From assembly GCA_013314775.1 (NCBI GenBank), contig JABUFB010000006.1:1-64000 (forward strand): 64,000 nucleotides of DNA, read 5' to 3'. The notes beneath the pieces were generated by a model. The model did no database searches, was not told the DNA's origin, and worked only from the letters and a program-made list of their open reading frames with translations. The DNA is from Armatimonadota bacterium (GTDB lineage Bacteria; Armatimonadota; Zipacnadia; Zipacnadales; JABUFB01). Each line of letters opens with the position of its first letter. Position 1 is the first letter of the stretch. This document shows positions 1 to 8,578 of this stretch, piece after piece. The position numbers were made by a program, and so were the translations under genes.

Positions 1-1
1 A

Positions 2-79
2 GGCACAGCCGTCACCCCGAAGGCAGACCACCCGTGGAAGAAACCCTACAAAGGAGACTCCCGACCCCAACGGCAGTAG
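2..79 (+). pseudogene. C-terminal tail of an integrase-type transposase (cut by window start)
   Basis: The frame open from the first bases reads 25 codons and stops at TAG 77-79. It contains ADHPWKKPYKG, a basic, proline- and tryptophan-containing tail like that of DDE integrase-core transposases (IS481/ISNCY-like; family by recollection only). The stop is followed immediately by a tandem repeat typical of an element end, which supports the reading. The catalytic part lies outside the window, so I cannot say whether the gene is intact. Confidence 0.5.
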
Positions 80-120
80 GACATTTCTACTTTGCACAAA
101 ACCGGACATTTCTACTTTGC
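79..120. mobile_element. Repeated terminus of an insertion sequence
   Basis: The 17-mer GGACATTTCTACTTTGC occurs twice, at 79-95 and 104-120, with a 25-base period. It starts on the last base of the transposase stop codon. Adjacent direct copies of a terminal motif are usual transposase-binding sites at the end of some integrase-type elements. The likely element/host junction is at or just after base 120. The other end is outside the window, so no target duplication can be tested. Confidence 0.55.
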
Positions 121-143
121 GTTGACAGTTCCGCCCCCTGATC

Positions 144-172
144 TTGCCTTCGGACCGCTTTGCATCTATACT
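144..172 (+). promoter_or_regulatory. Candidate sigma70-type promoter for argG
   Basis: TTGCCT at 144-149 and TATACT at 167-172 are separated by exactly 17 bases. A start near 179 would give a leader of about 150 bases before argG. The promoter lies just outside the insertion-sequence end, so the element does not separate argG from it. Confidence 0.5.
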
Positions 173-240
173 CCGGTACACGATTCTTCTCCGGAGCATT
201 GGTGACGTCGGCCGTGGGACCACTGACCACCCCTTGCAAC

Positions 241-301
241 CAACGCATCAGGTGACGCCCGGGCATCCGAAAGGACCCGGGCATCGGTGCGTGCCTCGTT
301 G
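241..301 (+). promoter_or_regulatory. Structured RNA leader of argG
   Basis: The transcript can fold into a strong hairpin: GCCCGGG (257-263) pairs with CCCGGGC (276-282), and TCC (266-268) pairs with GGA (273-275) around a GAAA loop. An outer helix can form between ACGCA (243-247) and TGCGT (288-292), or between CAACG (241-245) and CGTTG (297-301). I do not recognise a known riboswitch class. It may act as a cis-regulatory leader or simply a stabilising structure. Confidence 0.35.
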
Positions 302-329
302 AGACCAGAATCCATATGCCAAAGAGGCG

Positions 330-1538
330 ATGAAAATGGCCGAAAAGTGCGTGCTTGCCTATTCCGGTGGACTGGACACATCCGTCGCGATTCGCTGGAT
401 CGCCGAGAAGTATAACGTTGACGTGATCGCCGTTGCCGTGGACGTGGGCGAGGAGAAGGACTATGAGGGCATCCGGGCAAAGGGCGAGCAGGTCGGCGCC
501 GTCAAGTCGGTGGTCTGCGACCGGAAAGAAGCCTTCTTCAACGACTACATCACCCGCGCCATCGCCGCGAATCTCATGTACGAGCACAAGTACCCTGCAT
601 TCACCGCGCTGGCGCGGCCGTTGCTTGCCCAGACCCAGGTGGAAGTCGCCAAGGCTGAGGGCGCCACGCTGCTGGCCCACGGCTGCACCGGCAAGGGCAA
701 TGACCAGGTGCGCTTCGAAGTCACCTATCAGGCGCTCGCGCCGGAGATGCGCGTGATCGCCCCGGCTCGCGAGTGGGGCATGACCCGGGAGGAAGAGATC
801 GACTACGCCGCCAAGTTCGGTATCCCGGTCCCGGTGGGCAAAGGCAGCCCGTATTCCACCGACACCAATATGTGGGGCCGCTCCATCGAGTGCGGGCTCA
901 TCGAGGACCCGTCCAAAGAAGCCCCCGAAGATGCCTGGCAGTGGACCGTCAGCCCCATGGATGCCCCCGACCAGCCCACGTACGTGACCATCACCTTCGA
1001 ATCCGGAGTGCCCGTTGCCCTGGATGGCGTGAAGATGGGCGGCGTCGAACTGGTCGCGAAGCTCAACAAACTCGGCGGGGCCAATGGCGTGGGTCGCGTG
1101 AACATGCTGGAGAACCGCCTGGTGGGGATCAAGTCCCGCGAGCTTTACGAGACGCCGGCGGCCACGATCCTCCTGGCCGCTCACCGCGACCTTGAGAGCA
1201 TGACACTGGACCGCGAGACCGCGCATTTCAAGCCCTATCTCGAACTGCGTTACGCGGAACTCGTGTATTACGGCCTGTGGTTCACCCCGCTGCGCCAGTC
1301 CATCGACGCCTTCATGGCCGAAACCCAGAAGCGCGTGAACGGGAACGTCACGGTGAAACTTTACAAAGGAACCTGCGAGGCGGTTGCGCGGGAATCAGAG
1401 AACTCCCTGTACGACTACTCACTCGCGACCTACGACGCGGCGGACAAGTTCGACCACACAGCGTCGGTGGGGTTCATCAAGGTCTTCGGCATGGGTGCGA
1501 AAGTCAGCGCCGCCGTGGACCGGAAGAATGGGTTGTAG
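330..1538 (+). CDS. argG: Argininosuccinate synthase
   Basis: Joins citrulline and aspartate using ATP to make argininosuccinate, the penultimate step of arginine synthesis, in the cytoplasm. The 402-residue product has the family's usual length. The N-terminal PP-loop motif AYSGGLDTS is near residue 11, and conserved stretches such as GCTGKGNDQVRFE and GKGSPYSTDTNMWGRS bind the substrates. Two in-frame ATGs exist at 330 and 336. AAGAGG at 322-327 is better spaced for 336, so the true start may be two codons later. argH is not adjacent. A HEPN/MNT pair follows 21 bases downstream. The gene has its own candidate promoter and a structured leader. Confidence 0.97.
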   Translation: MKMAEKCVLAYSGGLDTSVAIRWIAEKYNVDVIAVAVDVGEEKDYEGIRAKGEQVGAVKSVVCDRKEAFFNDYITRAIAANLMYEHKYPAFTALARPLLAQTQVEVAKAEGATLLAHGCTGKGNDQVRFEVTYQALAPEMRVIAPAREWGMTREEEIDYAAKFGIPVPVGKGSPYSTDTNMWGRSIECGLIEDPSKEAPEDAWQWTVSPMDAPDQPTYVTITFESGVPVALDGVKMGGVELVAKLNKLGGANGVGRVNMLENRLVGIKSRELYETPAATILLAAHRDLESMTLDRETAHFKPYLELRYAELVYYGLWFTPLRQSIDAFMAETQKRVNGNVTVKLYKGTCEAVARESENSLYDYSLATYDAADKFDHTASVGFIKVFGMGAKVSAAVDRKNGL

Positions 1539-1559
1539 AGCGCGAAGGCAAGACATCGC

Positions 1560-1868
1560 ATGATCGGTCTGGTGGCGTCCCGGATGGAGCAGGTACGAGC
1601 CCTCTGCCGCGAGTTCCACGTGCGGCGGCTGGAGCTCTTCGGCTCGGCGGTTGGCGACCAGTTCGATCCGGAGACGAGCGACCTCGACTTCCTGGTGGAG
1701 TTCCTGCCGCTCAGAGAGGGCCACAGGGCGGACGCGTACTTCGGGCTGCTCGAAGGCCTTCAGGCCCTCTTCGGACGCCCCGTGGATCTGGTGATGGTGC
1801 GGGCGGTGCAGAACCGGTACTTCCTTGAAGCCATCGAGGAGCAGCGCGAGGTGCTCTATGCGGCGTGA
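1560..1868 (+). CDS. MntA-like minimal nucleotidyltransferase (antitoxin)
   Basis: A 102-residue protein of the minimal nucleotidyltransferase family. The motif LFGSAVGD...SDLDFLVEF gives the Gly-Ser and the Asp-x-Asp metal ligands (spacing GSx11DxD), and a later Asp in PVDLVMV fits the third acidic residue. Characterised MntA antitoxins neutralise the paired HEPN ribonuclease by transferring AMP to a tyrosine next to its active site. The stop overlaps the start of the HEPN gene by 11 bases, the usual coupled arrangement. Function is inferred from family and pairing. Confidence 0.85.
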   Translation: MIGLVASRMEQVRALCREFHVRRLELFGSAVGDQFDPETSDLDFLVEFLPLREGHRADAYFGLLEGLQALFGRPVDLVMVRAVQNRYFLEAIEEQREVLYAA

Positions 1869-2223
1869 GGCCAGAAAGCTCCTGGAGGACATCCGCCAGG
1901 CTGCGGGGTTCATCCGCGGCTTCGTGTCGGGCCGGACCTTCGAGGACTATGATGATGACATTCTGCTCAGGTCGGCAGTGGAACGGCAACTGGAGATCAT
2001 TGGCGAAGCCCTCAACCAGCTCACTCGAACCGACCCGGCTGCAGCCGGCAGCATCACCGCGTCGCCGCGCATCATTGCCTTCCGGAACATTCTGATACAC
2101 GGCTATAGCATCGTGGAGAACGAGGTGGTCTGGGACGTGGTGCAGACGCACCTGCCCGCGCTCAACCAGCAAGTGGCCGCACTGATCGCCGAGGAGACGT
2201 CTGACCCGCCGCACGGAGAGTGA
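1858..2223 (+). CDS. HepT-like HEPN ribonuclease (toxin)
   Basis: A 121-residue all-helical HEPN-domain protein. The diagnostic Rx4HxY motif is RNILIHGY, with Arg about 76, His about 81 and Tyr about 83. Arg and His form the ribonuclease centre, and the tyrosine is the residue AMPylated by MntA in the characterised system. The start used here (ATG 1858, MRREARKLL) overlaps the upstream antitoxin frame. A longer frame from 1825 adds residues without HEPN character. It sits between two amino-acid biosynthesis genes and its stop overlaps the possible GTG start of thrC. Confidence 0.85.
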   Translation: MRREARKLLEDIRQAAGFIRGFVSGRTFEDYDDDILLRSAVERQLEIIGEALNQLTRTDPAAAGSITASPRIIAFRNILIHGYSIVENEVVWDVVQTHLPALNQQVAALIAEETSDPPHGE

Positions 2224-3314
2224 GACCGCCCACCATGCCCACAGAGCCCATCCACCGCCCTTGGCGCGGGGTTATCGAAGAGTACCGACAGTTCCTCCCG
2301 GTCAGCGACAAGACCCCCGTGGTCACGCTGCTCGAGGGTGGCACGCCGCTCATCGAGAGCCTGCATATCGCGGAGCGTCTGCCCGGGAAGATCCGCCTGT
2401 TCTTCAAGTATGAGGGCGTCAACCCTACCGGGTCCTTCAAAGATCGCGGGATGACCATGGCCGTGACCAAAGCCCTCGAGGAGGGCATGAAGGTCACCAT
2501 GTGCGCCTCCACGGGTAATACATCCGCTTCCGCAGCGGCGTATTCGGCCCGGGCCGGGATGAAGTGCGTGGTGCTCATCCCCGACGGGAAGATCGCCATG
2601 GGCAAGCTGGCCCAGGCCCTGGCATACGGCGCGCGGACCATCCAGCTTGCGGGCAATTTCGACGAGGCCCTGGAACTGGTGCGCGAAGTCACCAGCCAGT
2701 ACCCGATCCAGCTGCTAAACTCCCTGAACCCGTACCGCATGGAGGGCCAGAAGACCGGGGCCTTCGAGATCTGCGACGCTCTCGGGGGGCCGCCGGATTT
2801 CCACGCACTGCCGGTGGGCAACGCGGGCAATATCTCGGCCTACTGGTGGGGTTACGAAGAGTACTACAAGGCGGGCATCGTGGACCGCAAGCCGGTGATG
2901 CTGGGCTTCCAGGCGGCTGGGGCTTGCCCTCTCGTGACCGGCGAGCCCTGCGCGAAGCCCGAGACCCTCGCCACCGCGATCCGTATCGGCAACCCGGCAC
3001 GCTGGACCGACGCCGAAAACGCCGTGAACAACTCCGGCGGCCTGTTCCGTGCGGTCACCGACGAGGAGATCATCGCGGCCTACCGGGACCTTGCGGCGGA
3101 AGAGGGCATTTTCGTGGAGCCCGCCTCGGCGGCATCGCTGGCAGGGGTCTACAAGCTGGTTGGCGAAGGGTATTTCGGGAATAATCCGGCGACGGTGGTC
3201 TGCACCCTGACCGGGCACGGTCTGAAGGACCCCGACAGCGCGGTGGAGTACACCAGCAAGCCGGAGAAGTGCCCGAAGGACATGAAGGCCCTGGTGGCAA
3301 TGCTGGGGTTGTGA
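2220..3314 (+). CDS. thrC: Threonine synthase
   Basis: PLP-dependent enzyme converting O-phosphohomoserine to threonine. [11 protein letters not shown] holds the Schiff-base lysine near residue 76. [16 protein letters not shown]-type residues (seen here as [12 protein letters not shown]) and [13 protein letters not shown] form the cofactor phosphate pocket typical of the short, bacterial/archaeal class. Length about 364 residues fits that class. The start is ambiguous: GTG 2220 overlaps the upstream TGA, while ATG 2235 gives a 359-residue protein, and neither has an ideal ribosome site. Neighbouring homoserine genes are absent. Confidence 0.95.
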   Translation: MRPPTMPTEPIHRPWRGVIEEYRQFLPVSDKTPVVTLLEGGTPLIESLHIAERLPGKIRLFFKYEGVNPTGSFKDRGMTMAVTKALEEGMKVTMCASTGNTSASAAAYSARAGMKCVVLIPDGKIAMGKLAQALAYGARTIQLAGNFDEALELVREVTSQYPIQLLNSLNPYRMEGQKTGAFEICDALGGPPDFHALPVGNAGNISAYWWGYEEYYKAGIVDRKPVMLGFQAAGACPLVTGEPCAKPETLATAIRIGNPARWTDAENAVNNSGGLFRAVTDEEIIAAYRDLAAEEGIFVEPASAASLAGVYKLVGEGYFGNNPATVVCTLTGHGLKDPDSAVEYTSKPEKCPKDMKALVAMLGL

Positions 3315-3348
3315 GGGGAATGGGCTGACACAACTGGCCCGGTGACAG

Positions 3349-4050
3349 ATGAAGAGACTCCTGCTGGTCACTCTCGCCTTCGCTCTAGTCCTCCCCGCCC
3401 TGGCGGAGGATGAGTACGTCGCCCTGCTCAAGAGCAAGGTGCCCGGGTGGGAGCGGTTCACCAACGGCCGGTTCGCGCCGATGTACGAGCCCCTTGCGCA
3501 GCAGATGGTCCAAGATTACGGGCTCAAGGATGGCGTCGCAGTCGAGATCGGCAGCAGTTGCAGCCCCTTTCTGCTCCATCTCGCCCGCAGGACGAAGATG
3601 ATCTGCTACGCCCTGGATGTCGACCCCTGGGCCATGCGTCTGCTCGGGGTCTTCGCGGACCAGGCCGGGCTCACAGAGCGTGTCGTCCCTGTCTGGGGGG
3701 ACGTGCAGAGCATGCCTTTCCGGGACAACTTCGCGGACTTCATCTTCAGCCGCGGGTCCATCCCCTTCTGGCCCGACCAGGTGAAGGGCCTGCGCGAGTG
3801 CTACCGGGTGCTCAAGCCCGGCGGCGTGGGATACATCGGCCACGGCGGCTTCGGGCGACTGCTCAGCCCGGAGGACCGCCAGAAGTTGGTGGAATGGCGC
3901 CTGGGCTGGGGCCCCGAGGAAGAGAATCGGCCTCAGGGCTGGCGCGGCCCCAAAGACCGGATGCTCACCATGGCCGCGGAGATTGGCATGCGAGAAGCGA
4001 GACTGGTTACTGAGCCGGATGTGGGCTGGTGGCTGGAGTTTCGGAAGTAG
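3349..4050 (+). CDS. SAM-dependent methyltransferase-like protein with a signal peptide
   Basis: The N-terminus, MKRLLLVTLAFALVLPALAEDEY, is a textbook Sec signal with a likely cut after ALA. The mature part has a class I methyltransferase fold. The SAM motif VEIGSSCSPFLLHLA is followed by an acidic loop LDVDPWAM, WGDVQSMPFRDNFADFIFSRG and a VLKPGG turn. Such proteins normally act in the cytoplasm where SAM is available, so an exported one is odd. It is 233 residues with no catalytic substrate clue. It lies between thrC and purC on the same strand, with 34 bases to thrC. Confidence 0.8.
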   Translation: MKRLLLVTLAFALVLPALAEDEYVALLKSKVPGWERFTNGRFAPMYEPLAQQMVQDYGLKDGVAVEIGSSCSPFLLHLARRTKMICYALDVDPWAMRLLGVFADQAGLTERVVPVWGDVQSMPFRDNFADFIFSRGSIPFWPDQVKGLRECYRVLKPGGVGYIGHGGFGRLLSPEDRQKLVEWRLGWGPEEENRPQGWRGPKDRMLTMAAEIGMREARLVTEPDVGWWLEFRK

Positions 4051-4063
4051 CTACGTGTGAACC

Positions 4064-4091
4064 TTGCAATACAGGCCGCTGACCCTATCTC
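4064..4091 (+). promoter_or_regulatory. Possible promoter for purC
   Basis: TTGCAA (4064-4069) and TATCTC (4086-4091) are spaced by 16 bases. A start near 4098 would leave only about 11 bases of leader before the ATG at 4109. The match is moderate and unproven. Confidence 0.25.
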
Positions 4092-4108
4092 GTGAGGTTA
4101 ACCTGCCA

Positions 4109-4996
4109 ATGTCATCAGCCGAAATGACCGTCCTCAAGACCGACCTGCCCGGCGCTGTCGCGTCCCGTTCCGGCAAGGTGCGCGACGTGTATGACTACGG
4201 CGACGGCATGCTCATCGTCGCCAGCGACCGCATCTCGGCCTTCGACGTCATCATGGCCAACGGGATCCCCGAAAAGGGGAAGATCCTCACCCAGCTTTCG
4301 CTGATGTGGTTCGACCTGCTCAAACCCGTCACACCGAACCACCTGATCAGCGCCAGTGTGAGCGACTTTCCCGAAGCAGCGCAGCCTTTCGCGGATATCC
4401 TCGAGGGCCGCACCATGTGGTGCAAGAAGGCCCAGGTGATCCCGGTGGAGGCCATCGTCCGCGGGTACCTCGCGGGCAGCGGCTGGAAGTCTTACCAGAA
4501 GACCGGCGAGGTCTGCGGGCACAAGCTGCCACCCGGACTCGTGCAGTCCCAGAAGCTGCCGGAGCCCATCTTCACCCCCACTGCCAAGGCGGAAAGCGGG
4601 CACGACTGGGACATGACCCGAGACGAAGTCGCTGACCAACTGGGGGCCGAGCTTGCCGCGAAACTGGAGACCAAGGCCATTGAGATTTACCTGACGGCTT
4701 CGGAGTATGCCGCCGAGCATGGATTCATCATTGCCGACACCAAGTTCGAGTTCGGCCTGGTGGATGGCGAGATGATCCTGATCGACGAAGTGCTGACACC
4801 GGACTCATCGCGTTATTGGGACATCAACAAGTATGAGCCGGGCAAGGCGCAGGAATCCTATGACAAGCAGTATGTGCGGGATTACCTGGAGACACTGGAC
4901 TGGAACAAGGAGCCCCCAGGGCCCGAACTGCCGGCGGACGTGGTAACCCGGACGCGAGATATCTACCGGGAGACCCTCCGTCGCCTGACAAGCTGA
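4109..4996 (+). CDS. purC: Phosphoribosylaminoimidazole-succinocarboxamide (SAICAR) synthase
   Basis: ATP-dependent ligase of de novo purine synthesis that adds aspartate to CAIR. The N-terminal SGKVRDVYDYGDGMLIVASDRISAFDV motif region is characteristic, as are EAIVRGYLAGSGWKSY and the C-terminal LIDEVLTPDSSRYWD. The 295-residue length fits the longer, plant/yeast-like bacterial class. ATG 4109 is preferred because GTGAGG lies 10-15 bases upstream. An in-frame ATG at 4064 would add 15 unlikely residues. No other pur genes are in the window. tilS follows after 8 bases. Confidence 0.96.
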   Translation: MSSAEMTVLKTDLPGAVASRSGKVRDVYDYGDGMLIVASDRISAFDVIMANGIPEKGKILTQLSLMWFDLLKPVTPNHLISASVSDFPEAAQPFADILEGRTMWCKKAQVIPVEAIVRGYLAGSGWKSYQKTGEVCGHKLPPGLVQSQKLPEPIFTPTAKAESGHDWDMTRDEVADQLGAELAAKLETKAIEIYLTASEYAAEHGFIIADTKFEFGLVDGEMILIDEVLTPDSSRYWDINKYEPGKAQESYDKQYVRDYLETLDWNKEPPGPELPADVVTRTRDIYRETLRRLTS

Positions 4997-5004
4997 GGCG
5001 CGAC

Positions 5005-6414
5005 GTGACTGGAGCGCGGGGTATCCTCGAGACCAAGCTGATCGCGGCCGTCGAGCGACACGGAATGCTGTCGCCCGGTGACCGCGTTTTGCTTGCGCTT
5101 TCCGGAGGGCAGGACTCGCTGGCGCTACTGCACTGCCTGCATCGTCTTGGCCCGGAACTGAGTATCGACCTCGAGGCCGCGCATCTGAACCACGGAATCC
5201 GCGGCGAAGAGGCCGATGAGGACCAGCGGTTCGTCGAGGCACTCTGCGAAAAGTGGGGCGTGCCGCTGGCCGTGGCCCGCGTCGATGTGCCTGCGGTAGC
5301 GAAGCGCGACGGGATTTCCCTGGAGCAGGCGGGCCGTGCTGAACGATATGCCTTCCTGCGTCGGGTAGCCGCCGAGCGAGACTGCAGACGGATTGCCTTG
5401 GCCCACACGGCCACCGACCGCGCAGAGACCGTGCTGATGAACATTCTGCGCGGCGCGGGACTGGGAGGGTTGCGGGGCATCGCCGCGGTGAACGGCGAGG
5501 TCATCCGCCCTCTCATCGAGGTAACCCGCGAGGAGACGGCGGAGTACTGCGCCGAACATGGGCTTCAGCCGCGGCATGACCGGACCAATGAGGATACAGG
5601 GGCCCACTTGCGCAACCGGGTCCGGCTAGAATTGATGCCCCTCCTGGCGCGGAATTATGCGCCGGGAATCGAGGACTGCCTGCTGCGCCTGGCGAAGGTA
5701 GTTGAGGGTGAACTGGAATGGACGCGCGAGGCCGAGAATGCAGCTTACTCCGACCTGGCTCACTGGGAGGAGCGCGGCCTGGGCCTGCTTCTTGCGCCGC
5801 TCCAGGAGATGCCCCAAGGGCTTGCGCGACGGATGGTCCGGCGGGCGATTGGGGACGTTGTCGGATCATTGGAGGGCTTCACGCTGCAGCACGTGGATGC
5901 GGTGCTCGGTCTGGCAGCTCAAGGCCGCACCGGCGCCCGTGTCCAGCTTCCCGGCGGCTACCGGGCCGAGCGCGGCTACGAACGGCTCCTAATGTCCACC
6001 GGGTGTGCGATGGATGAGGAACCCGGCCCATGGGAAGTCACGTTACAGATACCGGGAGCGGTTGCATTGCCTCCCGGCGGCAAGGTCTGCGCCAGGACCG
6101 TCCCGGTGCCTGGTGATCCACGAGCCTGCGGAGCTTGCGAGGCGTATCTGGATTTCGCAGCGATCGGCTCCACTGTGTGCGTGCGCAGCCGCCGGCCGGG
6201 GGACCGCATGCAGCTTGTGGGCATGTCCGGATCGCGCAAACTGCAGGACTTGATGGTGGACCGGAAGATCCCTCGGCAGGAACGGGACCGAGTGCCGGTT
6301 GTTCTAAACAGCAGGGGAGAGATCGTGTGGGTCGGTGGATGTGGGGTGTCCCGGACCGGAGCGATCCATGAACGTTCCGCGGCGGCAGTGCACATCCGTT
6401 GGCTCGGCTGTTGA
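5005..6414 (+). CDS. tilS: tRNA(Ile)-lysidine synthase
   Basis: Converts the wobble cytidine of the CAU-anticodon isoleucine tRNA to lysidine with ATP and lysine, so that AUA is read as isoleucine. The PP-loop LALSGGQDSLALLH lies near residues 29-42, and HLNHGIRGEEADEDQRFV is the expected second motif. The C-terminal SRRPGDRMQLVGMSGSRKLQDLMVDRKIP segment is the TilS C-domain. 469 residues fits the full-length form. The start is GTG 5005. ftsH follows, a widespread bacterial neighbour arrangement (tilS-hpt-ftsH), but hpt is missing here. Confidence 0.95.
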   Translation: MTGARGILETKLIAAVERHGMLSPGDRVLLALSGGQDSLALLHCLHRLGPELSIDLEAAHLNHGIRGEEADEDQRFVEALCEKWGVPLAVARVDVPAVAKRDGISLEQAGRAERYAFLRRVAAERDCRRIALAHTATDRAETVLMNILRGAGLGGLRGIAAVNGEVIRPLIEVTREETAEYCAEHGLQPRHDRTNEDTGAHLRNRVRLELMPLLARNYAPGIEDCLLRLAKVVEGELEWTREAENAAYSDLAHWEERGLGLLLAPLQEMPQGLARRMVRRAIGDVVGSLEGFTLQHVDAVLGLAAQGRTGARVQLPGGYRAERGYERLLMSTGCAMDEEPGPWEVTLQIPGAVALPPGGKVCARTVPVPGDPRACGACEAYLDFAAIGSTVCVRSRRPGDRMQLVGMSGSRKLQDLMVDRKIPRQERDRVPVVLNSRGEIVWVGGCGVSRTGAIHERSAAAVHIRWLGC

Positions 6415-6441
6415 GCGCGACGCCTCTTCCCTGTAGATTGT

Positions 6442-6463
6442 GAGGAGGCCGGGACAACCCGGC
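6442..6463 (+). promoter_or_regulatory. Ribosome site separated from the ftsH start by a hairpin
   Basis: A strong GAGGAGG at 6442-6448 is 22 bases from the ftsH ATG at 6471, too far for normal use. The bases between can fold into GCCGGG (6448-6453), ACAA loop, CCCGGC (6458-6463). Folding would leave about seven bases between the stem and the ATG, restoring a usable distance. Confidence 0.35.
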
Positions 6464-6470
6464 ATGACGA

Positions 6471-8429
6471 ATGAACAAACAGAATCCTGTGGTACTCATA
6501 CTGGTAGCCGTGGCCTGCGCTTACGCCATCTGGATGGTGCCCAAGCTGTCAGGCCAGGTCCAGGTCAAGAAGTTCGACAATCTCGCCGAGTTCTACGACG
6601 GGCTCAAAGCCGGGCATTTCTCGGAGCTGACCATCGTCGGCGAGCGACAGGTCCGCGGCAAGTTTGCGACACAGGCCAAAGGCCGGTACGACGCCAGCTA
6701 CGATGAGTTTATTGTTGACGTCGTCCTCGACGCCGAGACAATTCGTGAGATCACCGAGATTGCGCCGTCGACCACCAAGGTCTCCATCAGCCACGGCTTG
6801 TGGGCGGACCGCCTGCTCCAACTGGCAGGCAATGTCATCATACCTCTGGCGATACTGATTTTTCTGTGGGTCTTTTTCACCAGGCAGATGCGCATGGGCG
6901 GTGGGCAGGCTCTGTCTTTCGGCCGCAGCCAGGCCAAGCTCCTGGGTGATAATTTCGAGAAGGTTACCTTCGACGACGTGGCGGGCATGAGGGAGGTCAA
7001 AGAGGAACTACAGGAGGTCGTGGAGTTTCTCAAGTACCCTGAGAAGTTCCGCGCCCTGGGAGCGAAGATCCCCCGCGGCGTTCTGCTTGTTGGCCCGCCC
7101 GGTTGTGGAAAGACCCTTCTGGCCCGTGCCGTGGCCGGTGAGGCGAACTGCGCGTTCTTCTATATCAGCGGCTCGGACTTCGTGGAGATGTTCGTGGGTG
7201 TCGGAGCCTCCCGGGTCCGCGACCTGTTCGACCAGGCCAAGCAACACTTGCCGGCGATCATATTCATCGATGAGCTTGACGCGGTGGGGCGTCTGCGGGG
7301 CGCGGGTCTCGGAGGCGGGCACGATGAGCGCGAGCAGACACTCAACGCCCTCCTGGTTGAGATGGACGGGTTCGACCCCAACGCCGATATCATCATCCTG
7401 GCTGCCACAAACCGGCCGGACATCCTCGATCCGGCCCTGCTTCGCCCGGGACGCTTCGACCGACGTGTGGTTGTGGACAACCCGGATGTGGGAGAGCGCG
7501 AGGCGATCCTGAACATCTATGCGAAGGACAAGCCGATCGGCGAGGATGTGGAAATTCGCACCCTCGCCCGCCGCACCCCGGGCTTTTCTGGCGCGGACAT
7601 TGAAAACCTCGTCAATGAGGCGGCGCTGCTTGCGGCACGGCGAGACAAGAAGACTATCAACATGCCGGAGTTCGATGAGGCTATCGAGCGCGTGATCGCC
7701 GGCCCTGAACGACGAAGTCGGGTGATTCGCGAGAACGAACGCCGGATTCTGGCCTACCATGAAGCCGGTCACGCGCTTGTAGGATGCATGCTGCCGGACT
7801 TCGACCGCACCTACAAAGTGACAATCCTGCCCCGCGGCATGGCGCTGGGATATACTATTAGCCTGCCTGAAGATGACCGGTATCTGGTCACGCGGCGCGA
7901 ACTCATCTCCCGGGCGACCCAGGCTCTCGGCGGCCGTGCTGCGGAGTCTCTGGTGTTCGATGACATCACCACCGGCGCGGCCAACGACATCGAGAAGGTC
8001 ACCGAAATGGCTCGGCAGATGGTGACCGAGTTCGGAATGAGCGAGGCTCTGGGCCCCCTTGCTTACGGCAAGCGCCACGGCCCTATCTTCCTGGCGCGCG
8101 ATCTCGCGGAAGAGCGCAATTACAGCGAAAACATCGCGCAACAGATTGACCTCGAGATCCGCCGCATTGTGGATCAGGCCTATGATGCTGCGAAAGCGAT
8201 CCTCGTGGAGAACCGCGACAAGCTGGATGCGCTGGTAGAGGTTCTGCTTGAGAAGGAATCGCTGGACCAGGAGGAAGTTCAGGCCATCGTCAAGACAGGC
8301 CGCCTTCCGGAGCCTGAACCGTCGGAGCAGCCGGTGCGCAGGGCTCAGTCTCCGACCGAGCCCGCGGCGCCTCCCGTCACACCACCGGGCAGGCCCGCGG
8401 GAGCGCCTAAGCCGATATCACCCGAGTGA
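6471..8429 (+). CDS. ftsH: ATP-dependent zinc metalloprotease FtsH
   Basis: Membrane-anchored AAA+ protease that extracts and degrades misfolded membrane and regulatory proteins. Two membrane segments flank a periplasmic domain (about residues 5-25 and 115-140). The Walker A is GPPGCGKT near 208-215 and the Walker B is [11 protein letters not shown]. Second-region-of-homology residues [19 protein letters not shown] follow. The zinc site is HEAGH near residue 430, with a distal acidic ligand around GAANDIEK. At 652 residues it ends in a proline-rich tail. It follows tilS on the same strand. Confidence 0.97.
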   Translation: MNKQNPVVLILVAVACAYAIWMVPKLSGQVQVKKFDNLAEFYDGLKAGHFSELTIVGERQVRGKFATQAKGRYDASYDEFIVDVVLDAETIREITEIAPSTTKVSISHGLWADRLLQLAGNVIIPLAILIFLWVFFTRQMRMGGGQALSFGRSQAKLLGDNFEKVTFDDVAGMREVKEELQEVVEFLKYPEKFRALGAKIPRGVLLVGPPGCGKTLLARAVAGEANCAFFYISGSDFVEMFVGVGASRVRDLFDQAKQHLPAIIFIDELDAVGRLRGAGLGGGHDEREQTLNALLVEMDGFDPNADIIILAATNRPDILDPALLRPGRFDRRVVVDNPDVGEREAILNIYAKDKPIGEDVEIRTLARRTPGFSGADIENLVNEAALLAARRDKKTINMPEFDEAIERVIAGPERRSRVIRENERRILAYHEAGHALVGCMLPDFDRTYKVTILPRGMALGYTISLPEDDRYLVTRRELISRATQALGGRAAESLVFDDITTGAANDIEKVTEMARQMVTEFGMSEALGPLAYGKRHGPIFLARDLAEERNYSENIAQQIDLEIRRIVDQAYDAAKAILVENRDKLDALVEVLLEKESLDQEEVQAIVKTGRLPEPEPSEQPVRRAQSPTEPAAPPVTPPGRPAGAPKPISPE

Positions 8430-8578
8430 CCACGCTTCCAAAGGACGCAGTCCTCCCGACCGTGCGTTTCGCGCCACCGGGGGCCTGCGCGTGCGTCAGG
8501 AGTCTTCCGATACGAGACCCGTCTGCGCCCCCAGAATCTTGCGGCGGCGCCAGACTGGACAGGAACCGCTTCACCGCC

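Noticed and set aside
87-1226. 379-codon minus-strand open frame opposite argG
   Set aside because: Composition is that of the antisense of a GC-rich gene; no recognisable domain.
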